A stretch of DNA of 64,000 nt from Mucilaginibacter sp. PAMC 26640 (lineage in GTDB: Bacteria; Bacteroidota; Bacteroidia; Sphingobacteriales; Sphingobacteriaceae): positions 4,960,001-5,024,000 of the forward strand of contig CP014773.1 in NCBI GenBank assembly GCA_001596135.1, written 5' to 3'. Both the position numbers and the translations under genes were made by a program. Below the pieces are notes generated by a model, which saw nothing but the letters and a program-made list of their open reading frames with translations, ran no database searches and was not told where the DNA came from. Positions 52,579 to 60,776 of the stretch are shown one piece after another. Every line of letters begins with the position of its first letter. Position 1 is the stretch's first letter.

Positions 52579-54048
52579 TTACCGCTTTATAATTTTGGTA
52601 GTCTTAAAACTAAATTTGAGGTTGACACCGCCTGCCCCAAAATGGATATCCTGTGTGCCCAGGCCTGAAAGCGGGTACTTTAGGAATGGTTCGATGATGA
52701 GCCTGTTTTTGCCTATCGGGTACCCCATACCAAATGATAAGTTGAGCGTTTTAGCGAAATAAAAATTATTGAAGCTACTAGTGGTGGTTTGATCCTGCGT
52801 GGGCACCGTTTTATCAATTAGCCCATTAGTTTTATACGCATAACTGTAAGTGTAACGCTCATCAATAAAAGTACCGGAGCTTAAACCTGCCGAGAAATAA
52901 GCATCTGTTTTTTCGGGATTGAACTCAAATTTGATATTCAGCGGGATATCAAGACCGACCAGACTGGCGTTGTAGTTTTGAAATTCTGCCACTGATGCGG
53001 TGGTGTTGAAAAACCCGGCGCTCTTAATAGCCGGTGCAGCTTCCGCTAGCGCCCTGCCTGTTGCCAATGGTGGTGTATTGGCATAACTTAGTGTATTTTG
53101 CGCCAGTGATACGCCTGTAGATAATTTGATATTCTTACTTAGCCTGATATCTGAGGTAAAGCCTGCACCAGCATTTACACGGTTAGCACTGCCTTCAGCA
53201 TAATTAAAATAGGTTGCTGCATAAACGCTGAAATTTACTTTTTTCGAATCCTTTTTATCGCCTGGCTCTTTTTTGCGTTGAGGCTGCTCCCGCTTAAACA
53301 TCTCTTCTATCGGTTGAGTGGGTGGGTTGGCAGCTATTGTGGTAGCTGTGCTATGATCAACAATAACCGGGGTTGAGACGTTCGCCACTTGCTGACGGTC
53401 CGTTTTATTTTCAGTTTTTTGCGCCGTATCTGCTTGGTTAACGGAAGCAATAACACTGCTCTTGCCATTCTTTCCGTCGTTGATGACACCCACATTGTTA
53501 TTATCAGTTTTCACTCCGGCGTCAGGCTTAGCCATGCCGATTACAAACTGATCACTGTTTTTTGTCAGACCTGTATTCACGCCATTGGGATGAATTATAG
53601 CGGGTGTTGAAACTACGTCTACAGCTTTGCTGCCCTTTGCTGCATAGTTGTTGTTGGCTAGTTGTTGGTTTGGATAGCTGCCTCTATTGGCATGCTGTTC
53701 AACTGCCGAATTTACTGTACTATCGGCTGCCAGTTGTGATTGGGCTATGCGTGTGTTGTTTCCTGCAGTATTTTCTATGCCTGTTGTAGTATCTGCCTGT
53801 GGGTTTTTAAAATTTCCGGCAACATTACTTGCCATATCAGGCTCGTTAGTCATCCAGATGCCCAAGCCTAAAAACACCAATAAAATGGCCGCAGCGCTGC
53901 TCCACCAAAGCCATGCAACTTTACGTTCCTCTTTCACCGGGAACTTTTTGCGAAGCTCAGTCCACCCCTCTTCGGCAGTTGGATACTCGTAATTATCAAA
54001 CACCTCCGAAATGCGGCTGCTTAGTTTTTTATCAAACTGATCATCCAT
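52579..54048 (-). CDS. anti-sigma-like protein with outer-membrane-type beta-barrel domain
   Basis: 489 residues. The cytoplasmic N-terminus has DDQFDKKLSSRISEVFDNYEYPTAEEGWTELRKKF, a pattern of anti-sigma-linked Bacteroidota proteins. A transmembrane helix (about 43-64) and a long Asn/Ala/Thr/Gln-rich disordered linker follow, then a C-terminal domain (about 270-489) of alternating strands ending KFSFK, similar to a PorT/OmpW-like barrel. It overlaps the ECF sigma gene by eight bases, so it is probably its regulatory partner. Confidence 0.75.
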   Translation of the reverse strand: MDDQFDKKLSSRISEVFDNYEYPTAEEGWTELRKKFPVKEERKVAWLWWSSAAAILLVFLGLGIWMTNEPDMASNVAGNFKNPQADTTTGIENTAGNNTRIAQSQLAADSTVNSAVEQHANRGSYPNQQLANNNYAAKGSKAVDVVSTPAIIHPNGVNTGLTKNSDQFVIGMAKPDAGVKTDNNNVGVINDGKNGKSSVIASVNQADTAQKTENKTDRQQVANVSTPVIVDHSTATTIAANPPTQPIEEMFKREQPQRKKEPGDKKDSKKVNFSVYAATYFNYAEGSANRVNAGAGFTSDIRLSKNIKLSTGVSLAQNTLSYANTPPLATGRALAEAAPAIKSAGFFNTTASVAEFQNYNASLVGLDIPLNIKFEFNPEKTDAYFSAGLSSGTFIDERYTYSYAYKTNGLIDKTVPTQDQTTTSSFNNFYFAKTLNLSFGMGYPIGKNRLIIEPFLKYPLSGLGTQDIHFGAGGVNLKFSFKTTKIIKR

Positions 54049-54595
54049 GGTTCTGTGTTTCCGTTGTTAATAGCTGCCGCAACTTCTCTTTGGCCCTGCT
54101 TAAATAAACCCTCGATGAGCTTGCGGGCAAGTTCAAAGTTTTACCAATTTCATCATGGTTGTACCCATCTATCTCGTACATGTTAAATATAGTCAGCTGA
54201 ATTTGCGGCAATTGCTTCATCAGCTTTAAAATGTCCTGTGCATTTAAATTCTCTATAACATTGGCGTTACTGCCAACGCCAATTGCTGTATCCAGGTCGG
54301 TATGCGCCTGGTGTTTTAGTTCTTTGCGGCGGCGGTCTATAGCGGTATTTACTACTATGGTGCGCAGCCATGCCCTAAAGGGCTTGTCCATTTGATAAGC
54401 TTTAATATTGTTGAACACCTTTATAAAAGCATCATTGACCACTTCTAAGGCATCGTCCTGGTTCAGGCTGTAACGCACACTTATCCCCATAGCATAGCCG
54501 TAGAACTGCTTGTACAGCAATTCCTGGTATTTAAGGCTGCCGGTTTTGCACTTACTTACTATTTCTTCTTCAGTAAGCCGGTTTAGTAGATGCAT
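54041..54595 (-). CDS. ECF-type RNA polymerase sigma factor
   Basis: 184 residues. Region 2 includes YKQFYGYAMGISVRYSLNQDDALEVVNDAFIKVF and FRAWLRTIVVNTAIDRRR, and region 4 has PQIQLTIFNMYEIDGYNHDEIGKTLNLPASSSRVYLSRAKEKL with the HTH. It is a typical Bacteroidota ECF factor. The next gene on the minus strand overlaps it and encodes the likely anti-sigma/barrel protein. Confidence 0.93.
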   Translation of the reverse strand: MHLLNRLTEEEIVSKCKTGSLKYQELLYKQFYGYAMGISVRYSLNQDDALEVVNDAFIKVFNNIKAYQMDKPFRAWLRTIVVNTAIDRRRKELKHQAHTDLDTAIGVGSNANVIENLNAQDILKLMKQLPQIQLTIFNMYEIDGYNHDEIGKTLNLPASSSRVYLSRAKEKLRQLLTTETQNHG

Positions 54596-54726
54596 TAAAT
54601 GTGTTAAGTGCGCTTAATTATTAGCAATACGCGTAAAAAGCAGTAAACGCTACAGGACAGAGAAAAATAAATGGCAATAAGGCCATGATAAATTCACAGC
54701 TTCAACACCACCGGTAAATTATCAGT

Positions 54727-55164
54727 TTACATTTTTTTCAGATCATACTGCACGGCGAGGGTATCAGAGCTGTTGGCCACCATTTGTAATACACTGGTGC
54801 CATCATAATAATAATTATAATAGCCGTTTAGATGACTTTTGGCAGGGTGGCCGGCAGGCGGATAAGTGTCGTCCTGAAAACCGATATAACCACTATTTAA
54901 AAAATATTTCCCCTTACTACCCGCGTGGACAACTGTGGTGTCGCCGCTTACTTTAAATGTGCCGTCACTTGCAAGAGACAGTTGCAAGGTTGCTTTGGTA
55001 GTATCTACTTTGGAACTACCAGAAGCTCTGTGCAGGAGACGAAATTGACCGGTGAAATTTCCTACCGGTACAGGTATTGGATTATCATTTTTATTAAAGC
55101 AGCCCATTGCCAACAGGGCAATTGCTAATAAGGCCGGCAAAAAATAAGTAAATCGTCTTTTCAT
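54727..55164 (-). CDS. hypothetical lipoprotein
   Basis: 145 residues. Lipobox L-A-M-G-C (Cys22) after a signal helix, then an Asn/Asp-rich start and a beta-rich domain with FTGQFRLLHRASGSSKVD, ATLQLSLASDGTFKVSGDTTVVHAGSKGKYF. Resembles small Bacteroidota lipoproteins with an extracytoplasmic lipocalin-like fold. No family is recognised. Confidence 0.68.
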   Translation of the reverse strand: MKRRFTYFLPALLAIALLAMGCFNKNDNPIPVPVGNFTGQFRLLHRASGSSKVDTTKATLQLSLASDGTFKVSGDTTVVHAGSKGKYFLNSGYIGFQDDTYPPAGHPAKSHLNGYYNYYYDGTSVLQMVANSSDTLAVQYDLKKM

Positions 55165-55229
55165 ATTATTTGTTATTACAAAATGTTTACGTCTTAGCGT
55201 CTATAAACGCTACATGTAATAAAATATTT

Positions 55230-56033
55230 CTAAACCTTTTTAGCCTCATTCCAAAATACATCCATTTCTGCCAGGTTCATATCCTGCAATTTTTTACCAT
55301 GTTCAATAGCCTTGCTCTCCAGGTACTGAAACCGTTTAATAAATTTACGATTGGTTTTTTCCAGCGCATCTTCTGGATTAATATTGATAAACCGTGCATA
55401 ATTTATAAGCGAGAACAGTAGGTCACCAAATTCGCCCTCGGCTTTTTCGTGGTCGATACCACTATCATCAGCCACGTTATACTCATCTTTAAATTCCTGC
55501 AGTTCCTCCTCTACTTTGGCCCAAACCTGGTCTTTATTATCCCAATCGAAACCAACGCCCCGGGCTTTCTCCTGGATACGAGATGCTTTCACCAATGCGG
55601 GCAACGAAGCAGGTACACCGCCTAATACCGATTTATTGCCCTCCTTGAGTTTGATCTGCTCCCAGTTGCGTTTTACATCTTCCTCGTTTTCAACTATGGT
55701 ATCACTGTAAATATGCGGGTGACGGTTCACCAGCTTGTCGCAAATCCCGTTTAGCACACCGATTATATCAAAATCGTTGGTCTCGGATGCTATGCGCGAG
55801 TAAAATACCAGGTGCAGCATAATGTCACCCAGCTCCTTTTTGATTTCATCCTTATCACCGCTCAAAATAGCGTCAGATAGTTCGTAGGTTTCTTCAATAG
55901 TGAGGTGGCGCAGACTTTCAAGTGTTTGCTTTTTGTCCCATGGGCAGTTGATCCGCAGATCGTCCATTATTGTAAGTAAGCGCTCAAATGCGCCGGAAGG
56001 TGTTATTGCAGTTACGGGTGCTATTATAGCCAT
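55230..56033 (-). CDS. mazG: nucleoside triphosphate pyrophosphohydrolase MazG
   Basis: 267 residues from the ATG whose complement ends at 56033; the longer start adds a non-conserved leader. Two MazG repeats: CPWDKKQTLESLRHLTIEETYELSDAI with the EExxE metal-binding type motif and KELGDIMLHLVFYSRIA, then VEEELQEFKDEY and EGEFGDLLFSLINYARF. It hydrolyses NTPs to NMP and pyrophosphate and helps control ppGpp and damaged nucleotides. Confidence 0.94.
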   Translation of the reverse strand: MAIIAPVTAITPSGAFERLLTIMDDLRINCPWDKKQTLESLRHLTIEETYELSDAILSGDKDEIKKELGDIMLHLVFYSRIASETNDFDIIGVLNGICDKLVNRHPHIYSDTIVENEEDVKRNWEQIKLKEGNKSVLGGVPASLPALVKASRIQEKARGVGFDWDNKDQVWAKVEEELQEFKDEYNVADDSGIDHEKAEGEFGDLLFSLINYARFININPEDALEKTNRKFIKRFQYLESKAIEHGKKLQDMNLAEMDVFWNEAKKV

Positions 56034-56138
56034 AATACAAAGATATTGAATTCGGTTGGCAGTTCCTTTTAGTTTGCAGTAATGGCAGTACGAACTAAAT
56101 GTCATCATGCTAACTGCAAACTGCTTACCGCACACTTC

Positions 56139-56837
56139 CTACTCCAATACCGCTCTCAGCATTTCCCGCTTACCCGGAGCGCCCGCGGCTTTCTCTACTT
56201 TTAGACCAAGCGCCTTTATACTGCGTTTAAGATTACCGGTGATGGCATAAGTAACAAATACGCCACCTGGCTTTAAAAATTGAATAGTTTGGGAAATTGC
56301 TGCTTCATCCCACATTTCCGGCTGATGGGCAACAGCAAAGGCATCAAAATAAATTATATCAAACTTTTGGGGGGAGTTAAAATCCTGTAATTTAAGAGGT
56401 GCAATCTCCAGTTCGCAATACTCGTGAATGCTCACCGGCAAGTTTAAAGATTTGGGATACTGATTGAGGAAACTTTGCCAGATATCGTCAGAAACATAGG
56501 AACCATAACCAGTGTTACCAATCATATCATTGCTTAGCGGGTACGCCTCAATGCCGGTATATGCTAATTTGATATGCTCGCTGTGGCAAAAATCGGCACT
56601 AAGTAAAAAATTGAGGCCGGTACCAAAACCTACTTCCAGTATGCTCACTTCTGCAGGTATTTCGCCCGACAAATGAAGGAAATACTGAAGGCCCGCTTGA
56701 AGAAATACGTGCCGGCTTTCCTGCAGGGCACCATTGCGTGAATGGTAATTTTCACCAACCTGTGCATTGTAAATGGTATTTGAACCATCGGCAGTTGGCG
56801 TTATTTGTAAATGGGAAGTTTGTTGATTGATGTCCAT
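56139..56837 (-). CDS. mnmD: tRNA methyltransferase MnmD-type
   Basis: 232 residues. A class I methyltransferase with SAM motif LEVGFGTGLNFLLS and the DUF752 signature DIIYFDAFAVAHQPEMWDEA, then PGGVFVTYAITGNLKRSIKALG. It methylates nm5s2U at the wobble position of certain tRNAs (final step, MnmD). The FAD oxidase part of the bifunctional MnmC is absent. About 100 bases upstream of mazG on the same strand. Confidence 0.88.
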   Translation of the reverse strand: MDINQQTSHLQITPTADGSNTIYNAQVGENYHSRNGALQESRHVFLQAGLQYFLHLSGEIPAEVSILEVGFGTGLNFLLSADFCHSEHIKLAYTGIEAYPLSNDMIGNTGYGSYVSDDIWQSFLNQYPKSLNLPVSIHEYCELEIAPLKLQDFNSPQKFDIIYFDAFAVAHQPEMWDEAAISQTIQFLKPGGVFVTYAITGNLKRSIKALGLKVEKAAGAPGKREMLRAVLE

Positions 56838-56883
56838 AACTTGAACATCAAACTTAGGAAATAACGGTAATATTCAAGCCTGG

Positions 56884-57207
56884 TTAGGCTACCATTGTTA
56901 ATAAACGGTTCAGCCTACTGCAATATTCAGGCAAGGTAACCTGTCCTTTGTCAAAAGCTTCAACCAGTTCATCTAACTGTTTGGAAATATCGCTGCGCGA
57001 TTCATGGTTAAGTTCGGGCTTTATGGTACGCAGTTTTTGACTGACTGCTTTCGTCATTAGCAGCGGCTTTACATCGCGCGTTTTGGATAATATGGATTTC
57101 ATTTTATTCCGCTGAAGCTTATCAAACTTTAAAATAAAGTAAACTATAAGTGAGCCTATCAGCAGGAAAAATATAAACGTGGCAATTGGCGAAAATAATG
57201 CTTGCAT
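56884..57207 (-). CDS. membrane-anchored hypothetical protein
   Basis: 107 residues. One N-terminal membrane helix (about 6-26: TFIFFLLIGSLIVYFIL) followed by a basic, helical cytoplasmic part (KLRTIKPELNHESRSDISKQLDELVEAFDKGQVTLPEYCSRLNRLL). The C-terminal helix pair resembles a small scaffold domain. The gene precedes mnmD by about 46 bases on the same strand. Function unknown. Confidence 0.68.
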   Translation of the reverse strand: MQALFSPIATFIFFLLIGSLIVYFILKFDKLQRNKMKSILSKTRDVKPLLMTKAVSQKLRTIKPELNHESRSDISKQLDELVEAFDKGQVTLPEYCSRLNRLLTMVA

Positions 57208-57477
57208 TATATTTGTACTTATGTTATAAGCATTTTATTACGTGGCATTTGCCAAATAGGTTTCGGGAACTTTTAATTTTAGGGAAATATTTTATCTGCC
57301 TTATACGAAACAAGTTGTGTCGTCGGGCTGTTCTGCCCGGTATTAAACTATGAGGCCTGTTGCAAGTCGAACAGATGTTTAACGCTTGTAGCGGATTACA
57401 AACAGCCAGTTTATAACACCCTTATGCTCTTAAAAATTACACCGCCAGAAGAATTATATACCTTAAAAACAAACATC

Positions 57478-57485
57478 TATCTTTG
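57478..57485 (+). promoter_or_regulatory. -7 promoter box, near-leaderless amidase
   Basis: TATCTTTG ends four bases before the ATG at 57490, the same arrangement as the RluA gene. It supports the 57490 start over the longer frame. Confidence 0.6.
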
Positions 57486-57489
57486 CGCC

Positions 57490-58308
57490 ATGTTTTTTTC
57501 GCGCTTAACCAAAGCTGTACTAGTAGTTTGTACTTTATTATTTATCGCAGGTCCCCAATCGGCTTTCGCTCAATCTACCGCAAAAACTGACGATTCCACG
57601 GGTTCGTTCCGTTTCAAAACCATAGTTATCGATCCGGGCCACGGGGGTAAAGATCCAGGTGCTCACGGCGCTTACTCTAATGAAAAAGCTGTGGCATTAA
57701 GTATTGGTAAAAAACTACGCAATGCTTTGAACGACCAAATGCCAAGTATTAATGTAGTGATGACCCGGGGTGAAGATAAATTCATTGAGTTGCACCGCCG
57801 GGCAGAAATTGCCAATAACGCCCACGCCAATCTTTTTATATCCATCCACTGTAACTCTTCTCCCGAAAGGGTAGGTAGCCGCCGCGGTGCTCTCCTGCTG
57901 CTATATGGTTTCCATCGCAAACAGGAACAAATGGAGGCCCTCCGCGAAAATTCATCCATTTACCAGGAAAAGGATTATCAAAAAAAATACAATGGGTATG
58001 GGGAAGATGATGCCATGAATGCGATCATCTTAGCAGCTTTTCAGCAACGATACCGCAGGCAAAGCGTTTACTTCGGCGATTTGCTGAATAAAGAATTTAC
58101 GCAGACGGATGGCAGACGAAGTGCAGGTGTAAAGGAGCAGGGCGTACTGGTTTTGCAGCAAAGCGGTATGCCGGGCTTATTAATAGAGACGGGTTTTATC
58201 AATAATCCTGACGATGAAAGGTATCTGAATTCAGACGAGGGACAGAACGAGATCGTTCAATCCATCATCAGATCTATCAAAAAGTATAAGACCAGTTATG
58301 GAAATTAA
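57490..58308 (+). CDS. N-acetylmuramoyl-L-alanine amidase
   Basis: 272 residues from ATG 57490; an in-frame ATG 22 codons upstream (57424) is excluded because the promoter box lies between the two. Signal peptide (1-27, ending AFAQ). Amidase_3 domain with IDPGHGGKDPGAHG (His), the Glu in NEKAVALS, SIHCNSS (His) and IETGFINN (Glu). It cleaves the amide between MurNAc and L-Ala in peptidoglycan. The gene is followed by a repeat array. Confidence 0.93.
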   Translation: MFFSRLTKAVLVVCTLLFIAGPQSAFAQSTAKTDDSTGSFRFKTIVIDPGHGGKDPGAHGAYSNEKAVALSIGKKLRNALNDQMPSINVVMTRGEDKFIELHRRAEIANNAHANLFISIHCNSSPERVGSRRGALLLLYGFHRKQEQMEALRENSSIYQEKDYQKKYNGYGEDDAMNAIILAAFQQRYRRQSVYFGDLLNKEFTQTDGRRSAGVKEQGVLVLQQSGMPGLLIETGFINNPDDERYLNSDEGQNEIVQSIIRSIKKYKTSYGN

Positions 58309-58331
58309 TTGACTTTGAATAGATCTGTTTT

Positions 58332-58760
58332 GAGTTAACACGAATTCCACTAAGTGGGCTAATTTTCTTAAATCTGTTTGGTAAAATTCGAATCATTCGA
58401 TTAAATTCGTGTTCACTCAAAACGATTGGATGGTAATTTGAGTTAAGACGAATTGCATTAATTGGGCTAATTTTCTCAAATCTTATTGGTAAATTGGGAT
58501 TGTTCGATAAAATTCTTGCTCAATAATACGATTGGATGGTAATTTTGAGTTAACACGAATTGCACTAATTGAGCTAATTTTCTCAAATCTTATTGGTAAA
58601 ATTCGTATTGTTCGATAAAATTCTTGCTCAATAAAACGATTGGATGGCAATTGTTTGAGTTAACACGAATTACACTAAGTGGGCTAATTTTCTTAAATCT
58701 GATTGGTGAAATTCGAATCATTCGATTAAATTCGTGTTCACTCAAAACGATTGATTTGTA
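58332..58760. repeat. four tandem copies of about 108-bp repeat
   Basis: Units starting at 58332, 58440, 58547 and 58657 begin GAGTTAA-A/G-ACGAATT and share GGGCTAATTTTCT-AAATCT and ACGATTGGATGGTAATT. The first and last also end in AAATTCGTGTTCACTC, which is inverse to the unit start, so they form imperfect hairpins. Units are 107-110 bases apart. No coding capacity. Confidence 0.9.
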
Positions 58761-58802
58761 TTTTTTAATCGTCCAACCAATCAGTGTTTATTCAGTTGAT
58801 TT

Positions 58803-59531
58803 TTATTTTAAATCAAATAAATCAGTCACTCCCAATATCTTGGCAGAGGTAAATCCCTCCCCATAAGTTACGTTAAGGCTCTTGCCAAACTCCCGGCCAC
58901 GGGCTTTGATCATGTCAATAAAATCAGGAGATGAAATGTAAGTTTGCGGCTCATCTTCATTCCAATCGGCATTGTGGAATTGCGAACCGTAGGCATAAAT
59001 GCTCTCTATCTTTTTATCCCAAAATTCGGTAACATCAATAATTATATCAGGCTTAATATAACGGTCCTGTATAAAATGTAACAATTGCTTGGGTCGCCAG
59101 GCTTCCTGCAGGTCGCCGTTTTCAGTATAGGTTTCAATTTTGCGCAGGCCAGATAAAAATGCGGCAGCTTCTACCAACTCATTTGCCCGTCCGTGGTCGG
59201 GGTGCCTGTCATGGTATGCATTGGTAATCACAATATCAGGCTGGTATTTCCGAATTGCGGTAATGATCATCAATTGATACTCTTTAGTATTTGCAAAGAA
59301 ACCATCTGGCAGGTTAAGATTTTCGCGTATGGTTAGTCCCAAAATCTCCGAAGCTTTGGCCGCCTCCCTATCCCGTATTTCGGCAGACCCTCGGGTACCC
59401 AGTTCGCCCCGCGTTAAATCTGCAATGCCAACCTTATGGCCAAGCGCTACATGCTTTAAAATGGTACCGCCACAGCCTAATTCGGCATCATCCGGGTGCA
59501 CGGGCAAAACTAATATATCTAATTTGAGCAT
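58803..59531 (-). CDS. bshB1: bacillithiol biosynthesis deacetylase BshB1
   Basis: 242 residues. LmbE/PIG-L-type zinc deacetylase: VHPDDAELGCGGTIL (zinc His, two Asp), ADLTRGELGTRGSAEIRDREA, HDRHPDHGRANEL. Matches BshB1, which removes the acetyl group from GlcNAc-malate in bacillithiol synthesis. The last gene of an operon with a glutathione peroxidase and a DUF4294 gene. Confidence 0.92.
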   Translation of the reverse strand: MLKLDILVLPVHPDDAELGCGGTILKHVALGHKVGIADLTRGELGTRGSAEIRDREAAKASEILGLTIRENLNLPDGFFANTKEYQLMIITAIRKYQPDIVITNAYHDRHPDHGRANELVEAAAFLSGLRKIETYTENGDLQEAWRPKQLLHFIQDRYIKPDIIIDVTEFWDKKIESIYAYGSQFHNADWNEDEPQTYISSPDFIDMIKARGREFGKSLNVTYGEGFTSAKILGVTDLFDLK

Positions 59532-59543
59532 AATGAAGAATAC

Positions 59544-60053
59544 TTAAAACTTATCGGTACCAAGGGTTAACAAACGTTGTACCTTTTTTTTCACCTTGGC
59601 AGATGTTGGGCTGGTAAAGGGATAAAAATAATCAACCACCCTGCCCTTACGGTCAACCAGGTACTTGTGAAAGTTCCACCGTGGTGCACAATTCAATGAA
59701 CCGTTTTCTTTTTTATCGCTCAGGAATTTGTAAAGCGGATCTGCATACGGACCGCGTACCCTTATCTTATCAAACACCGGGAAATTGTTACCGTAGTTAC
59801 TGCAAAAGGCAGCTATAGCCTGCCCTTCCAAAGGTTCCTGCCCGCCAAAATCATTTGATGGGAACGCCAGGATTTCGAAATCCTGCCCTAAAAACTCTTT
59901 CTTAAGCGCCACCAGATCTTTAAGTTGTGGCGTGAACCCGCACTCGGATGCGGTATTGACGATAAGCAGGACTTTATCTTTGTAATCGGTAAGGCTGATC
60001 GGCTCACCATCCAACGCCCGAACGTTAAACTGGTAGATGTTTTTTTTATCCAT
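59544..60053 (-). CDS. glutathione peroxidase family protein
   Basis: 169 residues, cytoplasmic. Catalytic Cys in NTASECGFTPQL (a Cys type, not selenocysteine), Gln in FPSNDFGGQEP and Trp in WNFHKYLV. Probably a thioredoxin- or bacillithiol-dependent peroxidase. It overlaps the upstream DUF4294 stop by one base (TAATG) and precedes bshB1 by 12 bases. Confidence 0.93.
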   Translation of the reverse strand: MDKKNIYQFNVRALDGEPISLTDYKDKVLLIVNTASECGFTPQLKDLVALKKEFLGQDFEILAFPSNDFGGQEPLEGQAIAAFCSNYGNNFPVFDKIRVRGPYADPLYKFLSDKKENGSLNCAPRWNFHKYLVDRKGRVVDYFYPFTSPTSAKVKKKVQRLLTLGTDKF

Positions 60054-60667
60054 TAATTGTAGCTGGGATTGTACCCGGCCGCATTCAATATCGATTCGAT
60101 ATCACGCTGCTCTTCCCTATCATAGGTCTCTTTCAGATCGTGCCCGAAAATTTTGGCTACAGATTGTATCACAAAAGCGTTAAAACCGCCTTTTAATTCT
60201 TTCACCATAGCAAAACTGGTATTGCCTGTTTCGCGGTTAATCAATTTTATCAGCACCTCCCCCTGACTAATTGTCAGATCTTTGATCTCTTTGTTAAATA
60301 TGCCTTTAATCTCACTCTCGCAGGCTTTCATCAATTCCTTTTGCTTTTTTGAATCGGCGGTCATGGCCAAATCGCGCTGCAACTGGCGATAACGCTTACC
60401 TGCAAATTGTGCATAAGGCAGTACTTTCATCACATTATAGCGCAGGCGGTAAAAATTTGCACGGTCCTGCGCGCTGGCAAAAATACGGGTATCAACTATC
60501 CGCACTTCCGGCTCTACAATCCAGGGCACCAGTTCGCCATCCAGTTTAGTCATGTTAACCTTTATGGTATCATGTTTGCCCAGTATAACCGGCGGGGCTG
60601 GTTTATCCTGTGCTATTAGGCCTCCCCAAACGCAACAAAACACAATAAGTGTAGCGATAAATTTCAT
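60053..60667 (-). CDS. DUF4294 family exported protein
   Basis: 204 residues from the ATG whose complement ends at 60667, giving a signal peptide (MKFIATLIVF to LIAQ). The DUF4294 core has GELVPWIVEPEVRIVDTRIFASAQDRANFYRLRYNVMKVLPYA and FNKEIKDLTISQGEVLIKLINRETG. Family of unknown role restricted to Bacteroidota. It starts the operon with glutathione peroxidase and bshB1. Confidence 0.88.
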   Translation of the reverse strand: MKFIATLIVFCCVWGGLIAQDKPAPPVILGKHDTIKVNMTKLDGELVPWIVEPEVRIVDTRIFASAQDRANFYRLRYNVMKVLPYAQFAGKRYRQLQRDLAMTADSKKQKELMKACESEIKGIFNKEIKDLTISQGEVLIKLINRETGNTSFAMVKELKGGFNAFVIQSVAKIFGHDLKETYDREEQRDIESILNAAGYNPSYN

Positions 60668-60776
60668 ATTTTTACTTGACACAAAATTAACGCATTTTAT
60701 TTGGTTATTTTACAACAACATGCAATAATAATAATTGTTACAGGTTGATTATATTATACCGTGCTAACGCCGATAC

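Noticed and set aside
58332..58760. CRISPR array
   Set aside because: Units of about 108 bases are similar along their whole length, with no distinct spacers.
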